Assembly: GCA_036835325.1 (NCBI GenBank) | Contig: DAITMF010000011.1 | Coordinates: 1 to 64,000 of the forward strand | Length of the DNA stretch: 64,000 nucleotides | Origin: CAMCHP01 sp036835325 | Lineage (GTDB): Bacteria > Bacteroidota > Bacteroidia > Flavobacteriales_D > Sanyastnellaceae | Direction of reading: 5' to 3' | In this document: piece by piece, positions 43,179 to 52,814 of the stretch | Position numbering within the stretch: position 1 is the first letter of the stretch | Layout: every line of letters begins with the position of its first letter | Position numbers and translations under genes: made by a program | Notes under the pieces: generated by a model | What the model was told of the DNA's origin: nothing | What the model saw: only the letters and a program-made list of their open reading frames with translations | Database searches by the model: none

Positions 43179-46049
43179 TTACTCAACGAGCAGTCGGGCC
43201 GTGGCCATGCGGTCGCCATCGCGCAAATTCACGAGGTACATGCCGGGAGCAAGTGCAGTCACATCGAGGGTAATTCGATCGGCATTGCCTGAAATGGTCA
43301 CGTTGCGTTGCGCAACAGTGCGGCCAACCGCGTCGAGCACTGAAAGAACGATGTTCTGCCCAATGAAGTTATTGGTTTGCAAGTAGGCGTAATCGCGTGC
43401 AGGGTTTGGGTACAACGAAGCGATTGAAGGTGCAGTGGCCTCATCAACCGAAACGATAGCAGCTGCAGCGCAGGCAAGCACCGATTCGCATTCAACGGTT
43501 GGAATACTCACCTGCCAATCGTAGAAGAAGTAGTAGAAATTCAAGGCATTTGCACCACTCACCGAACTTGTCGTGATGGTCGCCAAATCACCGATGGCGA
43601 ATGGGTAACCAATCACTGCCGGAGGACCGTCACGCCACAACTGCGGGCTGGCATCGGTACAGCGCAACCCGTAATTCTCACCCTGTGGAACTTCAAAGTT
43701 GAGCTCAACAATTTGTTCGCCTTCAGGAATATTGATGGTTGCTTGCTGAAGGGTTTGTCCGTTAGCATTCACAAGCGCAATGGTTCGAGGTCCATTTTGG
43801 CCTGCATACACCTTAACCGTCTCAATCACGATGTCGGTATGAGCGTCAAACACTGGCCAGAAGTTGCTGTTCATTTGGAACTGACCACCTTCTTGTGTGT
43901 TGGTTTCTTTACCACCGCCAACATTGGGACTATCGTGTTCAATTACGTCGCGGGCACAAATGAATTGAGGTAAGAAGCCCGCAAGACTTAGAATTTCTGG
44001 GCCGCTTAGGTCGATGCTATTGCCGGTTGCGATAAGCACTTCTTCAGCTCCTTCGCTTTCAAGCGCGTACCACTCAATTTGGTTTCCGGGGAGGGTTTCG
44101 GTGATACCGCCTTCTGCATTGATTGTCCAGTTCACAGGGGTAGTTGGGGCTTCCGGCGCCTCGTAAACGACCACGTTTACAGACATTGACTCCCATTCAT
44201 CACCGCACTGATCGAGGATCACCACACTGTATTCACCGGGCTCGCTCACTGTGATAGACTGTTCAGTTGCATTGGTGCTCCATGTGTAGGATTCACCTTG
44301 GGAGGCGATCAATTCGACAGCGCTTCCTTCGCACAGACTCAGTTCACCGTTTACGGTAATCTCAGCAGGCTCTGGTTGAAAAATGGAAATACCGACCGCA
44401 TTTGAACCGGCAGAACAGCCTTGGCCATCGGTGATAATTACACTGTAGAAGCCGGTTTCATCGACTTCGATTGAAGGCGTTGTTGCGCCATTGCTCCACA
44501 GGTAGGTAAAGCCTGACGGGGCAGTAATGGTTGCTGTCTCCCCGGGGCACAATACATTGGTCACACTACTAGTGATGGCAAACGGTGCAATGACGCAATC
44601 GCCTTCCACGATTTGGTGGTAGGTATTAATTTCAGGGTTGATGATAGAGGTGAATCCACCGGCAGGCCAGTAGATTTCAACCATATCGACTTCTGTAGCT
44701 TGTCCGAGACCAAAGTTCAGGTGGAAGCTATTAACGATCCCGTAGCTCTCGCCTGCACGCACTTCGCGCACTTGAACTCCGAAGTCGCCGTAGATTTTAA
44801 TTTTCGCACCAACGGCGTCAATGTTTGAATCGGTGGCTTCGAGGTCGAAGGCAATCCAGTTGTTTGCGTTGGCGTTGTTCATCCACAGAATGTCGGGGTT
44901 CTGGGCATCGGAATCAACGTACACATCTCCATAGCTGGCGTATACATCGAGGAAGCCATCTTTGTTGAGGTCACCTATGCCAAAGCTGTGCATGAGGTCG
45001 TTGTTCGGGAACATGTTGTTCACTTGGGTGAAGCTTCCGTCGCCATTGTTTCTGAAGTACGAGTGTGCCCCGCCGGCATACAGCACATCGAGGTAACCAT
45101 CGTTGTCGAAGTCAGCCATTTTGGCTTGCAAGAAGAAGCCGTCAATATCGAGGCCTGCGGCAACAGTGACATCGGTAAAGTGGCCGGTGCCATCGTTCAA
45201 GAGCAGTTTGAGTGTTGTACTGTGGTTGGTGAGCAAGCAATCGAAAAAGCCATCGTTGTTTACATCTCCGAAGTCAACGGTCCATGATTGCTCATAGAGC
45301 ACCATTCCGCGGTCAAGGGCGTCTTCAGTCCAGTTTCCGTTGCCATCGTTCATCCAAGCTTGGTTGATGCGGCGCGGGTCATAGGGGTCATTGACGAACT
45401 GGCGGCACTTTGCGATGACGAGATCGAGGGTTCCATTGTCATCGATATCAGACCATACAGAACCGTAGTTACCTGAGTGATCTGTATCGGGGAAGTCACC
45501 GGTATCGTAATTGGTTAGGTCGATCAGCGACGCGTTTGGCACAAGGTTTCCGCTGCCGTCGTTGGTCCAGATGCGTGACAAACCATCGTCGTGGCAGGCG
45601 AAGTAATCAAGGTGACCGTCGTTGTCGATATCAACAACGTTGCAGGCTTGCATGAACATTGATCCGTTTGCGAGGTCAACATCTTCAAAGTCACCGATGG
45701 AGTTGATCTTAATGTGGTGCACACCGTCGTATGAACCGCCTGCGATAACGTCTTTGTGACCGCTACCGCTAATATCACCGATGGCCATGCCCCATTGGTT
45801 GTTTCCTGAAATCTGACCGTAGTCGACTGCGGCCCACCCATTGGGCATTTGGTAGAAGATTCTTAGTACACGTGAATTGTGCAGCACCACGATGTCGTCA
45901 AAGCCATCGTTATTCATGTCAGTGACACCGACACATCCACCGCTGTTGTTGGAGACGCCCATAGCACCGGTTGCTTGTGTGAAGGTTTGAGCCATCAACA
46001 ATGCAGGCCATGCTGTAAGCATCAGAAGAGAAGTAATCGTTTTTTTCAC
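43179..46049 (-). CDS. FG-GAP/VCBS and ASPIC-UnbV protein with T9SS type A sorting domain
   Basis: 956 residues from a GTG start that opens the signal peptide. Residues 25-410 hold seven or so FG-GAP/VCBS repeats with calcium-type loops (DMNNDGFDDIVVL, DIDNDGHLDYFACHDDG). An ASPIC/UnbV domain follows at about 410-490 (AVGAKIKIYGD, REVRAGESYGIVNSFHLNFGLG). Two Ig-like modules and a jelly-roll region precede a T9SS type A domain (SLYPNPARDYAYL... APGMYLVNLRDG). Predicted surface or secreted beta-propeller protein. Close paralogue of the next gene upstream; likely tandem duplication. Confidence 0.93.
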   Translation of the reverse strand: MKKTITSLLMLTAWPALLMAQTFTQATGAMGVSNNSGGCVGVTDMNNDGFDDIVVLHNSRVLRIFYQMPNGWAAVDYGQISGNNQWGMAIGDISGSGHKDVIAGGSYDGVHHIKINSIGDFEDVDLANGSMFMQACNVVDIDNDGHLDYFACHDDGLSRIWTNDGSGNLVPNASLIDLTNYDTGDFPDTDHSGNYGSVWSDIDDNGTLDLVIAKCRQFVNDPYDPRRINQAWMNDGNGNWTEDALDRGMVLYEQSWTVDFGDVNNDGFFDCLLTNHSTTLKLLLNDGTGHFTDVTVAAGLDIDGFFLQAKMADFDNDGYLDVLYAGGAHSYFRNNGDGSFTQVNNMFPNNDLMHSFGIGDLNKDGFLDVYASYGDVYVDSDAQNPDILWMNNANANNWIAFDLEATDSNIDAVGAKIKIYGDFGVQVREVRAGESYGIVNSFHLNFGLGQATEVDMVEIYWPAGGFTSIINPEINTYHQIVEGDCVIAPFAITSSVTNVLCPGETATITAPSGFTYLWSNGATTPSIEVDETGFYSVIITDGQGCSAGSNAVGISIFQPEPAEITVNGELSLCEGSAVELIASQGESYTWSTNATEQSITVSEPGEYSVVILDQCGDEWESMSVNVVVYEAPEAPTTPVNWTINAEGGITETLPGNQIEWYALESEGAEEVLIATGNSIDLSGPEILSLAGFLPQFICARDVIEHDSPNVGGGKETNTQEGGQFQMNSNFWPVFDAHTDIVIETVKVYAGQNGPRTIALVNANGQTLQQATINIPEGEQIVELNFEVPQGENYGLRCTDASPQLWRDGPPAVIGYPFAIGDLATITTSSVSGANALNFYYFFYDWQVSIPTVECESVLACAAAAIVSVDEATAPSIASLYPNPARDYAYLQTNNFIGQNIVLSVLDAVGRTVAQRNVTISGNADRITLDVTALAPGMYLVNLRDGDRMATARLLVE

Positions 46050-46089
46050 AGGTTTACATTTATAAGGAGACGTTGAAATCGTTTGAAAG

Positions 46090-48831
46090 TTACTCGCAGG
46101 TCACGCCAAAATTGGCCAAGAAAATCAGTAAGTCGCCGGTTGCGACGCTTCCATCTCCGTCCAAGTCGGCTTCACAGTCGTTCTGGCAGCCGAAGTTGGC
46201 GAGCAAAAGCAACAAGTCAGACGTTGAGACCAAGCCATCATTGTCAAAATCACCCGGACAGTCTTGTGGTGTTATTGGCTGCAACAGCACCGGAATGCGT
46301 TCTGATACACAGGCTGTTGAAGGGGTGCTCACTTGCCAGTTGTAAAAGAAATAGTAGAAAGCCAAGGTATTCTCACCGGTAATGTTGGTGCCGGTAATGG
46401 TTGCCAAGTTGCCAAGTTGGTATGGGAAACCAATTGCTGCAGGCGGACCATCACGCCAGAGTTGTGGGTTGTTGCCAATGGAGCGCAAACCATAGCCGGT
46501 GCCTTGTGGGACGAAGAAATTCAATTGAACGGTTTGCTGTCCGGCAGGAATTGAAACCGTAGTTGACTGAATCGTTTGTCCGTTGGCGTCAACCAATGCA
46601 ATCGTGCGGCTGGCAGCAGTACCTGCGAACACCTGCACACTTTCAATAAAGATATCTTCGTGGGCATCAAAGGTAAGCCAGAAGCTGCTGTTGGTGTGGA
46701 ATTGACCGCCATCGGTTGTAGTCGAAGCTTTGCCACCCAAGGCTGTTGCGCCACCGTAAACGGTCGTGTTCTCTACCCAAAAGGTAGTGGGTTCAGAGAG
46801 ATTTACGTTGATTTGGTTGCCAACAGCGACGGGGTTAGCAGCGTCTTGTGCATCGAACCACTCAACATCGGAGCCTGCTGCAAAGACTGTTGTTTCTTGT
46901 TGTGCAGGCACGTCGATGGTTGATGCGATAATTGGTTCAGGGGCGCTGAGAACATTTACACTTACGGCTTCAGATTGCAGTGGCGTGCCGCAGCCCTCAT
47001 CCACCCAAACAAAATACGAGCCTGACTCAGTCACTTCAATACTTGCTGTTTCAGCCGCATTTGACCAAGCATAGCCAAGACCGGGTGAGGCGGTTAAGCT
47101 TACGCTGCCTCCTTGGCAGAATTCAAGTTCACCGGCAATTTCAAAAACCGGCTGCTGTGGGATGACAACGTCAATGGAAATGGTGTTCGATACTCCTGCG
47201 CAACCTTCGCCATTCTGAACAACCACGGTATAATCTCCGGAGTTCGCAACTTCGATGCTTTGCGTATCGGCTCCGTTTGACCATTGGTAGGTGAAACCTG
47301 CCGGAGCGGTAAGTTGAACGCTTTCTCCGTTGCAGAAGGAGGTAGCACCGTTGGCTGCAATCTCAATTCCGGGAATTGTGCAAATGGCCTCCACAATGCT
47401 ATGGTAGGTGTTAATGGCCGGATTGTCAATGGTTGTAACTACACCGCTTGGCCATTCAATCACTGCTTGCGTAACTGCGTCAGAACTACCAATGCCGAAC
47501 ATCGGGTGAAAGGTATTCACAATACCGTAGCTCTCACCTGCTCTAACTTCGCGCACTTGAACACCCCAATCGCCATAGAGGTAAACCTTCGTGCCGATGG
47601 CGTCTATGTTTGACTCTGTGCCTTCGAGGTCAAACGCAATCCAATTATTGGCATTGCCGTTGTTCATCCAAAGGATATCGGGGTTGTTGTTGTCAGGACT
47701 AACGTACCCATTGCCGTACGACGCGTACAAATCAGCGAAGCCGTCTTGGTTGAAATCACCAATGCCGAAACTGTGCATAGTATCTGAATACGGGAAGGTG
47801 TTCGGCACATGGGTAAAGGTCAAGTTACCGTTGTTGCGGTAGTACCGGTGCAGGCCTCCTGAGTAAATAATGTCTAAGAAGCCATCGTTGTCAAAGTCAA
47901 CCATTTTTGCTTGCAAAAAGAAGCCGGCGTCGGCGACTCCTGCGGCGGCAGTAATATCGGTGAAGAAGCCATTGCCATCGTTGAGCAAGAGCTTCATTGT
48001 TGATGTGTGGTTTGTAATCAAACAATCGAAGAACCCGTCGTTGTTCACATCGCCAAAGTCAACGGTCCATGATTGCTGGTAAATGGCGATGCCACGATCA
48101 ACGGCTTGCTCAGTGAAGTTGCCGTTGCCATCGTTGATCCATGCTTGGTTAATTCGACGTGGGTCGAGTGGGTTGGTCACCCCTTGGCGGCATTTGGCGA
48201 TGACCAAGTCGAGGTGGCCATCGTGGTTGATGTCAGACCAAACCGACCCATAATTGCCTGAATGGTCGGTGTTTGTGAAGGTGCCTTTGTCGTAATCGGT
48301 GAGGTCGATGAGTGATGAGTTGGGTACGAGGTTTCCGGCGCCGTCATTGGTCCAGATGCGTGACAACCCATCGTCGTGACAGGCGAAATAATCAAGGTGG
48401 CCATCGTTGTCGATATCGGCAACGTTGCACGCTTGCATAAACATTGAGCCATTGGGGAGCGTAGTGGTTTGTGGCGCCCCGCTTCCGGTAAGTTTCATGA
48501 GTCGCACACCATCGTAGGCGCCACCGGAAATGACATCGCGGTGCCCATCGGCATCGATGTCACCAATGGCCATGCCCCATTGCTGGTTGCTTGAAATGGT
48601 TCCGTAGTCAACCAGGTTGTAACCCGATGGAGTGTTGTAGAACACACGGAGAAAGCGTGATTGGTGGAGAACGACAATGTCGTCACGTCCGTCACCGTCC
48701 ATATCCGTTACACCAACACAGCCGCCACTGTTGAAGCTAGCGCCGAGTTGTGCACTTGAATTGGTAAACGATTGAGCTGAAACGATGGTTGATGCGAGCA
48801 AAGTTGCTGCAAAAAAGGCAGTTAAGCGCAT
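46090..48831 (-). CDS. FG-GAP/VCBS and ASPIC-UnbV paralogue with dockerin-like C-terminus
   Basis: 913 residues from the ATG at 48831 (TTG 6 nt earlier possible). Domain order and sequence follow its neighbour closely: signal peptide, FG-GAP repeats with matching DMDGDGRDDIVVL and ACHDDGLSRIWTNDG, ASPIC domain, Ig-like modules and jelly-roll region. The end differs: instead of a T9SS sorting domain there are two dockerin-type EF-hand repeats (GDFDNDGLVSTSDLLLLLA and ADLDGDGSVATGDLLIFLA). This implies a different export or anchoring route, or docking to a partner. Only 40 bp separate it from the paralogue. Confidence 0.92.
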   Translation of the reverse strand: MRLTAFFAATLLASTIVSAQSFTNSSAQLGASFNSGGCVGVTDMDGDGRDDIVVLHQSRFLRVFYNTPSGYNLVDYGTISSNQQWGMAIGDIDADGHRDVISGGAYDGVRLMKLTGSGAPQTTTLPNGSMFMQACNVADIDNDGHLDYFACHDDGLSRIWTNDGAGNLVPNSSLIDLTDYDKGTFTNTDHSGNYGSVWSDINHDGHLDLVIAKCRQGVTNPLDPRRINQAWINDGNGNFTEQAVDRGIAIYQQSWTVDFGDVNNDGFFDCLITNHTSTMKLLLNDGNGFFTDITAAAGVADAGFFLQAKMVDFDNDGFLDIIYSGGLHRYYRNNGNLTFTHVPNTFPYSDTMHSFGIGDFNQDGFADLYASYGNGYVSPDNNNPDILWMNNGNANNWIAFDLEGTESNIDAIGTKVYLYGDWGVQVREVRAGESYGIVNTFHPMFGIGSSDAVTQAVIEWPSGVVTTIDNPAINTYHSIVEAICTIPGIEIAANGATSFCNGESVQLTAPAGFTYQWSNGADTQSIEVANSGDYTVVVQNGEGCAGVSNTISIDVVIPQQPVFEIAGELEFCQGGSVSLTASPGLGYAWSNAAETASIEVTESGSYFVWVDEGCGTPLQSEAVSVNVLSAPEPIIASTIDVPAQQETTVFAAGSDVEWFDAQDAANPVAVGNQINVNLSEPTTFWVENTTVYGGATALGGKASTTTDGGQFHTNSSFWLTFDAHEDIFIESVQVFAGTAASRTIALVDANGQTIQSTTVSIPAGQQTVQLNFFVPQGTGYGLRSIGNNPQLWRDGPPAAIGFPYQLGNLATITGTNITGENTLAFYYFFYNWQVSTPSTACVSERIPVLLQPITPQDCPGDFDNDGLVSTSDLLLLLANFGCQNDCEADLDGDGSVATGDLLIFLANFGVTCE

Positions 48832-48900
48832 TTGCAATTGGGTTGAGGTTTCATAACATAGAACAGGGCAGGTACTGTAAATATACGATTTTCACCTCGG

Positions 48901-50523
48901 TCAGCCGTTCATCGTTCGTTGATTGGACAATAAATCAGGTGATAATTGGACTCCCTCGCGTCCGATAAGGATTGGATTGTCGTTGATACGGCCCATTTCG
49001 CTCCCGTTCTCAAGTTTCAATACCCCACGCGGGCATACTGCTGCGCAAACACCACAGCCGACGCACGAAGAACGCACAATGTTTTGTCCGCGTTGCGCGT
49101 ACCACCTGACGTCAATTCCCATTTCACAGTAGGTTGAGCAATTGCCGCATGAAATGCACTGGCCTCCATTGGTGGTGATGCGAAAACGCGATTTGAAACG
49201 CTGCACAAACCCGAGATAGGCCGCCAACGGACAACCGAAGCGGCACCAAACGCGGCTTCCCATCACAGGGTAAAACCCTGTACCGATCACACCTGCAAAA
49301 ACTGAACCAATCAAAAAACCGTAGGCGCTTTGAAGCTTCCAAGTATCAAGGAAAAACACCTGCGAAGCACCGCTGAAATAGGTGTAAAGCGTCATGCCCG
49401 TCATTGCAAACGCAAACACCAGAACGGCATGAATCAGGTAGCGTTCAATTTTCCATGCACCAATTGATTTATCGCTAAGTTGGCGGTAAGGGTCGCCCAA
49501 GGTTTCTGCGAGTCCGCCACAACCACAAACCCAACTGCAGTACCATCGCTTACCATAGAAGTACACCATCACGGGCACACCAACCACGAAAAGTAAGATA
49601 CCCCAAACGAGCAAGAAAATACCAAGGGTGCCTTCAATGAGCATCGCATCCAAGCGCCATGAAAAAAAGAAGGTGTAATCGAGCGGCCAGATATTCTTGA
49701 AATCCTGAGCGGGCAATCCCATCCGTCTCATCACTTCCGGTATCAAAAAAGCAAAACAAATCTGAAAGAACAGCACTGAAGCCGTTCGCACGGTTTGGTA
49801 GCGGTTGCCTTTGTATTTCATGAACATGCGCACCGCCATCACCGTCATAACGGTGGTGTATATGAAGCCGTAGAGGAACCACCTTCCACCCTCGCGGCCG
49901 CTAAGGGCTTGGCTAATCGGGTCGGTTATGGCCGTGAGCGGTACTGTGAGTTCAGGCCTGAAATAGAGCACAAGGTAAAATACCACAAGCCAAGGGAAGA
50001 CAATCCAAGCCACCCAACCTCGCGACGTTGATGCTTGATGGTACACGCCATTGTTCTTGATGCCCGGAGTCATTGCGTGCCATCCATTCCCAACAATCAT
50101 CAGCAAGCCTCCGAGCAACGCGATACCAAAGGTTAGCAGCCATAACACGGTCGGTTGTTCTGACAACCAACCGGTATGCACCGCTTTGCAAAGCTGCGTC
50201 GATAAGTCGTGTTCGCTGGTGTAAATCACCTTGTCCCACTCCCCTGCTGATTGACGATCACGATTGTACACATCGAGCACCCTGGCGACTTGCTCCGTCA
50301 CCTGCAGCGGCGATGAAAACGACCTGCCCTCCAGTGCTTTGTCAAGCTGCTCACCAATGGCGTTGTAAACCGATTGATCAATGCTTGATTTGGCCGTGCC
50401 CGCCTCGAAACTGTAGCGTCCGGCAAATGGCAAGAGCGTGAACACAGTCACTCCCGCAACCAAAAGCGCCAAACCCACAGCACGCAAGTGCCTATTTACT
50501 TTGAGGTGAGTTTTTGCAGCCAT
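48901..50523 (-). CDS. NosR/NapH-like polytopic membrane iron-sulfur protein
   Basis: 540 residues. An N-terminal span, a periplasmic domain of about 110 residues, then about six further membrane spans. Cysteine sites: CSWVCGCGG and CRFGCP in loops, as in NapH/NosR/CcoG-type proteins, then two 4Fe-4S clusters at the end (CISCGNCSTYCEMG and CVGCGVCAAVCPRG). It should move electrons between quinones or a soluble donor and the periplasm. It overlaps the FAD oxidoreductase gene by 28 bp, so the two probably act together. Partner process unknown; no nos or nap genes are seen. Confidence 0.88.
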   Translation of the reverse strand: MAAKTHLKVNRHLRAVGLALLVAGVTVFTLLPFAGRYSFEAGTAKSSIDQSVYNAIGEQLDKALEGRSFSSPLQVTEQVARVLDVYNRDRQSAGEWDKVIYTSEHDLSTQLCKAVHTGWLSEQPTVLWLLTFGIALLGGLLMIVGNGWHAMTPGIKNNGVYHQASTSRGWVAWIVFPWLVVFYLVLYFRPELTVPLTAITDPISQALSGREGGRWFLYGFIYTTVMTVMAVRMFMKYKGNRYQTVRTASVLFFQICFAFLIPEVMRRMGLPAQDFKNIWPLDYTFFFSWRLDAMLIEGTLGIFLLVWGILLFVVGVPVMVYFYGKRWYCSWVCGCGGLAETLGDPYRQLSDKSIGAWKIERYLIHAVLVFAFAMTGMTLYTYFSGASQVFFLDTWKLQSAYGFLIGSVFAGVIGTGFYPVMGSRVWCRFGCPLAAYLGFVQRFKSRFRITTNGGQCISCGNCSTYCEMGIDVRWYAQRGQNIVRSSCVGCGVCAAVCPRGVLKLENGSEMGRINDNPILIGREGVQLSPDLLSNQRTMNG

Positions 50524-51839
50524 GATTGACGTTTTACGGTAAGTGATTGCTTAAATACAGCGTTCCATGCTGCGACCAGATGGTCTTCAAAAGGGTGTTC
50601 AAACTCGGGTTCAAAGTTGGCTTCGCGCATTCTAACCACCGCCGTTTCAACCGGCACTTGTTTGTTCAACCAATCGTCGATAACAGCGTGGCGCAACCGA
50701 ATTCCAATGGCGTGAATTCCGGTGAGCGAGCGTTCTGCATTGAATGCCAATCGCAGACAAGCACGCTTGTGAGGATGGACGAAATAAAAGCTCGCAGCAC
50801 TGTCACCATCGGCGGGCACGTTTCCGTAGGTTTGGTATTCGAGGTCAAAAAACTTCGCACTGTTGAACCACTTGCCCGGACGATAAGCCGTTTCTCGACC
50901 GCTCAAAGTGAGGCCCAAACATTCTCCCATCATACGGCCGACGTACCAAACTGGTTCAATGGCACGGCGTCCGGAAAGGGGGTTGCGCAACTCAACGCAA
51001 TCACCCGCGGCATAGATGTTAGTTCGGGAAGTGCGTAAAAATTCATCGGTGAGAATTCCCCGCTTGGTTTCAACAACGCCATCCATCCAATCGATGTTCG
51101 GAGCCACACCAATGGTCACTCCGGCCAGTTCGCACGGGTAGCTTTCTCCATTTGAGCCGCGGGCCGCTGTAACACGACCATCCTTCCCCTCAAAAGCCTC
51201 CACCGAAACACCATATACGATGTTCAAACCGTGCTCAGTCAAGTGTTCAGCTACCAAATTGCCTTCTTGTGGCGGAAAAACCGACGACCAATAATGGCGA
51301 TCACGGATGAGCAATGTCACGTCATAATTGCGGTACATGAGCATCTCAGCCAGCTCGATTCCTATAAGTCCTCCGCCGGTGATGACGGCTTTCTTTTTTT
51401 GGTTTGGATGGATGGATGCCGGCGGGTTGCTTTCAAGCTCAAGCTTGTCAAGGTCTGACATGAAGTAGAGCGAATGTATGCCCTCCAGTTCAATCCCGGG
51501 CAGTTGCGGACGGATCGGCTTCGAACCCGTTGCGATGACCAGGTCGCTGTACTGCAGTTGTTTACCCGATTGCAAATGCACTGTTTTCGTTTCGGGATGG
51601 ATGGCCTCAACCCGATCGTTGAGCAGGTCGATGCGGTTCTTCTTCCAGAAACTATCGGGGTAGGGCTTTAGGTGCTCCTTCGTCATGTGCCCCATGTAAA
51701 CGTACATAAGGGCAGTACGTGAGAAAAAGTGATGGGCTTCATCGCTGATTACGATGATGCTGCGTTCGCTGTTTTTGCGTAGATGACGCGCTGTTGTAAT
51801 ACCGGCAATGCCGTTTCCAACGATGATGACCGGGTGCAT
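50496..51839 (-). CDS. FAD/NAD(P)-dependent oxidoreductase
   Basis: 447 residues. FAD-binding Rossmann motif VIIVGNGIAGITTARHLRKN at the N-terminus, the NAD-binding motif AVITGGGLIGIELAE near residue 165 and the closing FAD motif IYAAGDCVEL near 300: a pyridine-nucleotide disulfide/nitrite-reductase-type fold without a redox CxxC. Likely passes electrons from NAD(P)H to the membrane iron-sulfur protein encoded by the overlapping next gene (inference). A TAGCTTTG box lies 4 nt before the ATG. Confidence 0.92.
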   Translation of the reverse strand: MHPVIIVGNGIAGITTARHLRKNSERSIIVISDEAHHFFSRTALMYVYMGHMTKEHLKPYPDSFWKKNRIDLLNDRVEAIHPETKTVHLQSGKQLQYSDLVIATGSKPIRPQLPGIELEGIHSLYFMSDLDKLELESNPPASIHPNQKKKAVITGGGLIGIELAEMLMYRNYDVTLLIRDRHYWSSVFPPQEGNLVAEHLTEHGLNIVYGVSVEAFEGKDGRVTAARGSNGESYPCELAGVTIGVAPNIDWMDGVVETKRGILTDEFLRTSRTNIYAAGDCVELRNPLSGRRAIEPVWYVGRMMGECLGLTLSGRETAYRPGKWFNSAKFFDLEYQTYGNVPADGDSAASFYFVHPHKRACLRLAFNAERSLTGIHAIGIRLRHAVIDDWLNKQVPVETAVVRMREANFEPEFEHPFEDHLVAAWNAVFKQSLTVKRQSWLQKLTSK

Positions 51840-51843
51840 GTAC

Positions 51844-51851
51844 CAAAGCTA
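51844..51851 (-). promoter_or_regulatory. Bacteroidota -7 box (TAGCTTTG), 4 nt from start codon
   Basis: Exact TAnnTTTG match on the minus strand; only GTAC separates it from the ATG at 51839. Confidence 0.6.
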
Positions 51852-51890
51852 CGCATCCCGCAGGAAAAGAAAATTTAAAAAATGCCGATT

Positions 51891-52730
51891 CTACCAATTG
51901 TAACGGCGTGCTAAGGTATTCAGCACAACCCCCGAGCTTACAATCAATATACCTGCCGTGCCCAAAATGCCGAGGTGTTCGTCGAAAACCACAATGCCCA
52001 CAATCCAGGCGATTACCGCCCCAACGTATTTAAAAGGTGTCACAACCGATGCGTCTTCCCGCGTAATGGCAACGGCCATGGCGACTTGTGCAAACACCGA
52101 CAGAACTCCCACCGACAAGCCTATGAGCCACTCTTGGCTATCCATGGGGGCCCATTCGATAATCGAAACCGTCCCCATCAAAGGCGTAGCGAGCAGGTGA
52201 AAGTACATCACAACCAAAACCGGGTGGTCAGTAGCGGCGCAACGTATGGTTGCGTAATAGGCCACTGAAGCGAAAAATGCACTGAGAATACCTATGCCAA
52301 TGAACCGGATGGGAACGTTGGGATCAAGTCCGTTCAAAACCACCACACCGGTGAGCGCCATGCCGATGAACACCCACTGTACGGGCCGTACTTTTTGATT
52401 GAGGTACACCATGGCGAGTATGACCGTGAAGATAGGCGACAGGTATTGGATCACCGTAGCCGTTGCAAGGGGAATGTTTTGTACAGTGTAGAAAAAGAGG
52501 GTTAACCCCACCATTCCGGTTGCCCCGCGGATGATGAGCCATTTTTTATTGACGCCAAAGAAGGGAAATCCTCGGTACTTCACATAGGCTGCGCAAAGCA
52601 CGAGCGAGATGATGCTCCTTACGAACACAATTTGCGTCGTGGGAAGGTGTCCGATGGTTTTGACCAGCGCATTTGCAGTAGTAAACAACACCACCGACAG
52701 CAGCATGTAGAGTATTCCTTCGGATCGCAC
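51891..52730 (-). CDS. EamA/DMT superfamily transporter
   Basis: 279 residues from a GTG start. Ten hydrophobic segments in two EamA repeats (MLLSVVLFTTANALVKTIG ... FYTVQNIPLATATVIQYLSPIFTVILA ... and FKYVGAVIAWIVGIVVFDEHLG), as in S-adenosylmethionine or amino-acid exporters of the drug/metabolite group. Inner membrane; substrate unknown. A TACTTTTG box ends 4 nt before the GTG. Confidence 0.92.
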   Translation of the reverse strand: MRSEGILYMLLSVVLFTTANALVKTIGHLPTTQIVFVRSIISLVLCAAYVKYRGFPFFGVNKKWLIIRGATGMVGLTLFFYTVQNIPLATATVIQYLSPIFTVILAMVYLNQKVRPVQWVFIGMALTGVVVLNGLDPNVPIRFIGIGILSAFFASVAYYATIRCAATDHPVLVVMYFHLLATPLMGTVSIIEWAPMDSQEWLIGLSVGVLSVFAQVAMAVAITREDASVVTPFKYVGAVIAWIVGIVVFDEHLGILGTAGILIVSSGVVLNTLARRYNW

Positions 52731-52734
52731 TGCG

Positions 52735-52742
52735 CAAAAGTA
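52735..52742 (-). promoter_or_regulatory. Bacteroidota -7 box (TACTTTTG), 4 nt from start codon
   Basis: Exact TAnnTTTG match on the minus strand; only CGCA separates it from the GTG at 52730, supporting that start. Confidence 0.6.
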
Positions 52743-52757
52743 GTTTGAAGGGACGGT

Positions 52758-52790
52758 AAAAAAAGAAAGAAGCCCCTGGTTTGGGGCTTC
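52758..52790 (-). terminator. Rho-independent terminator after the CotH gene
   Basis: An 8-bp GC-rich stem GAAGCCCC/GGGGCTTC (52769-52776 with 52783-52790). On the minus strand it is followed by a T-rich tract (52758-52768). Confidence 0.88.
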
Positions 52791-52814
52791 CTTCGATGAT
52801 TCTTATGAAATAGC

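Noticed and set aside
46050..46089. Separate promoter between the two ASPIC genes
   Set aside because: Only 40 bp with no TAnnTTTG match; cotranscription is simpler.
43179..48831. Repeated DNA of the two ASPIC genes as a mobile element
   Set aside because: The similarity follows the protein sequence and has no terminal inverted repeats, target duplications or transposase; tandem gene duplication explains it.
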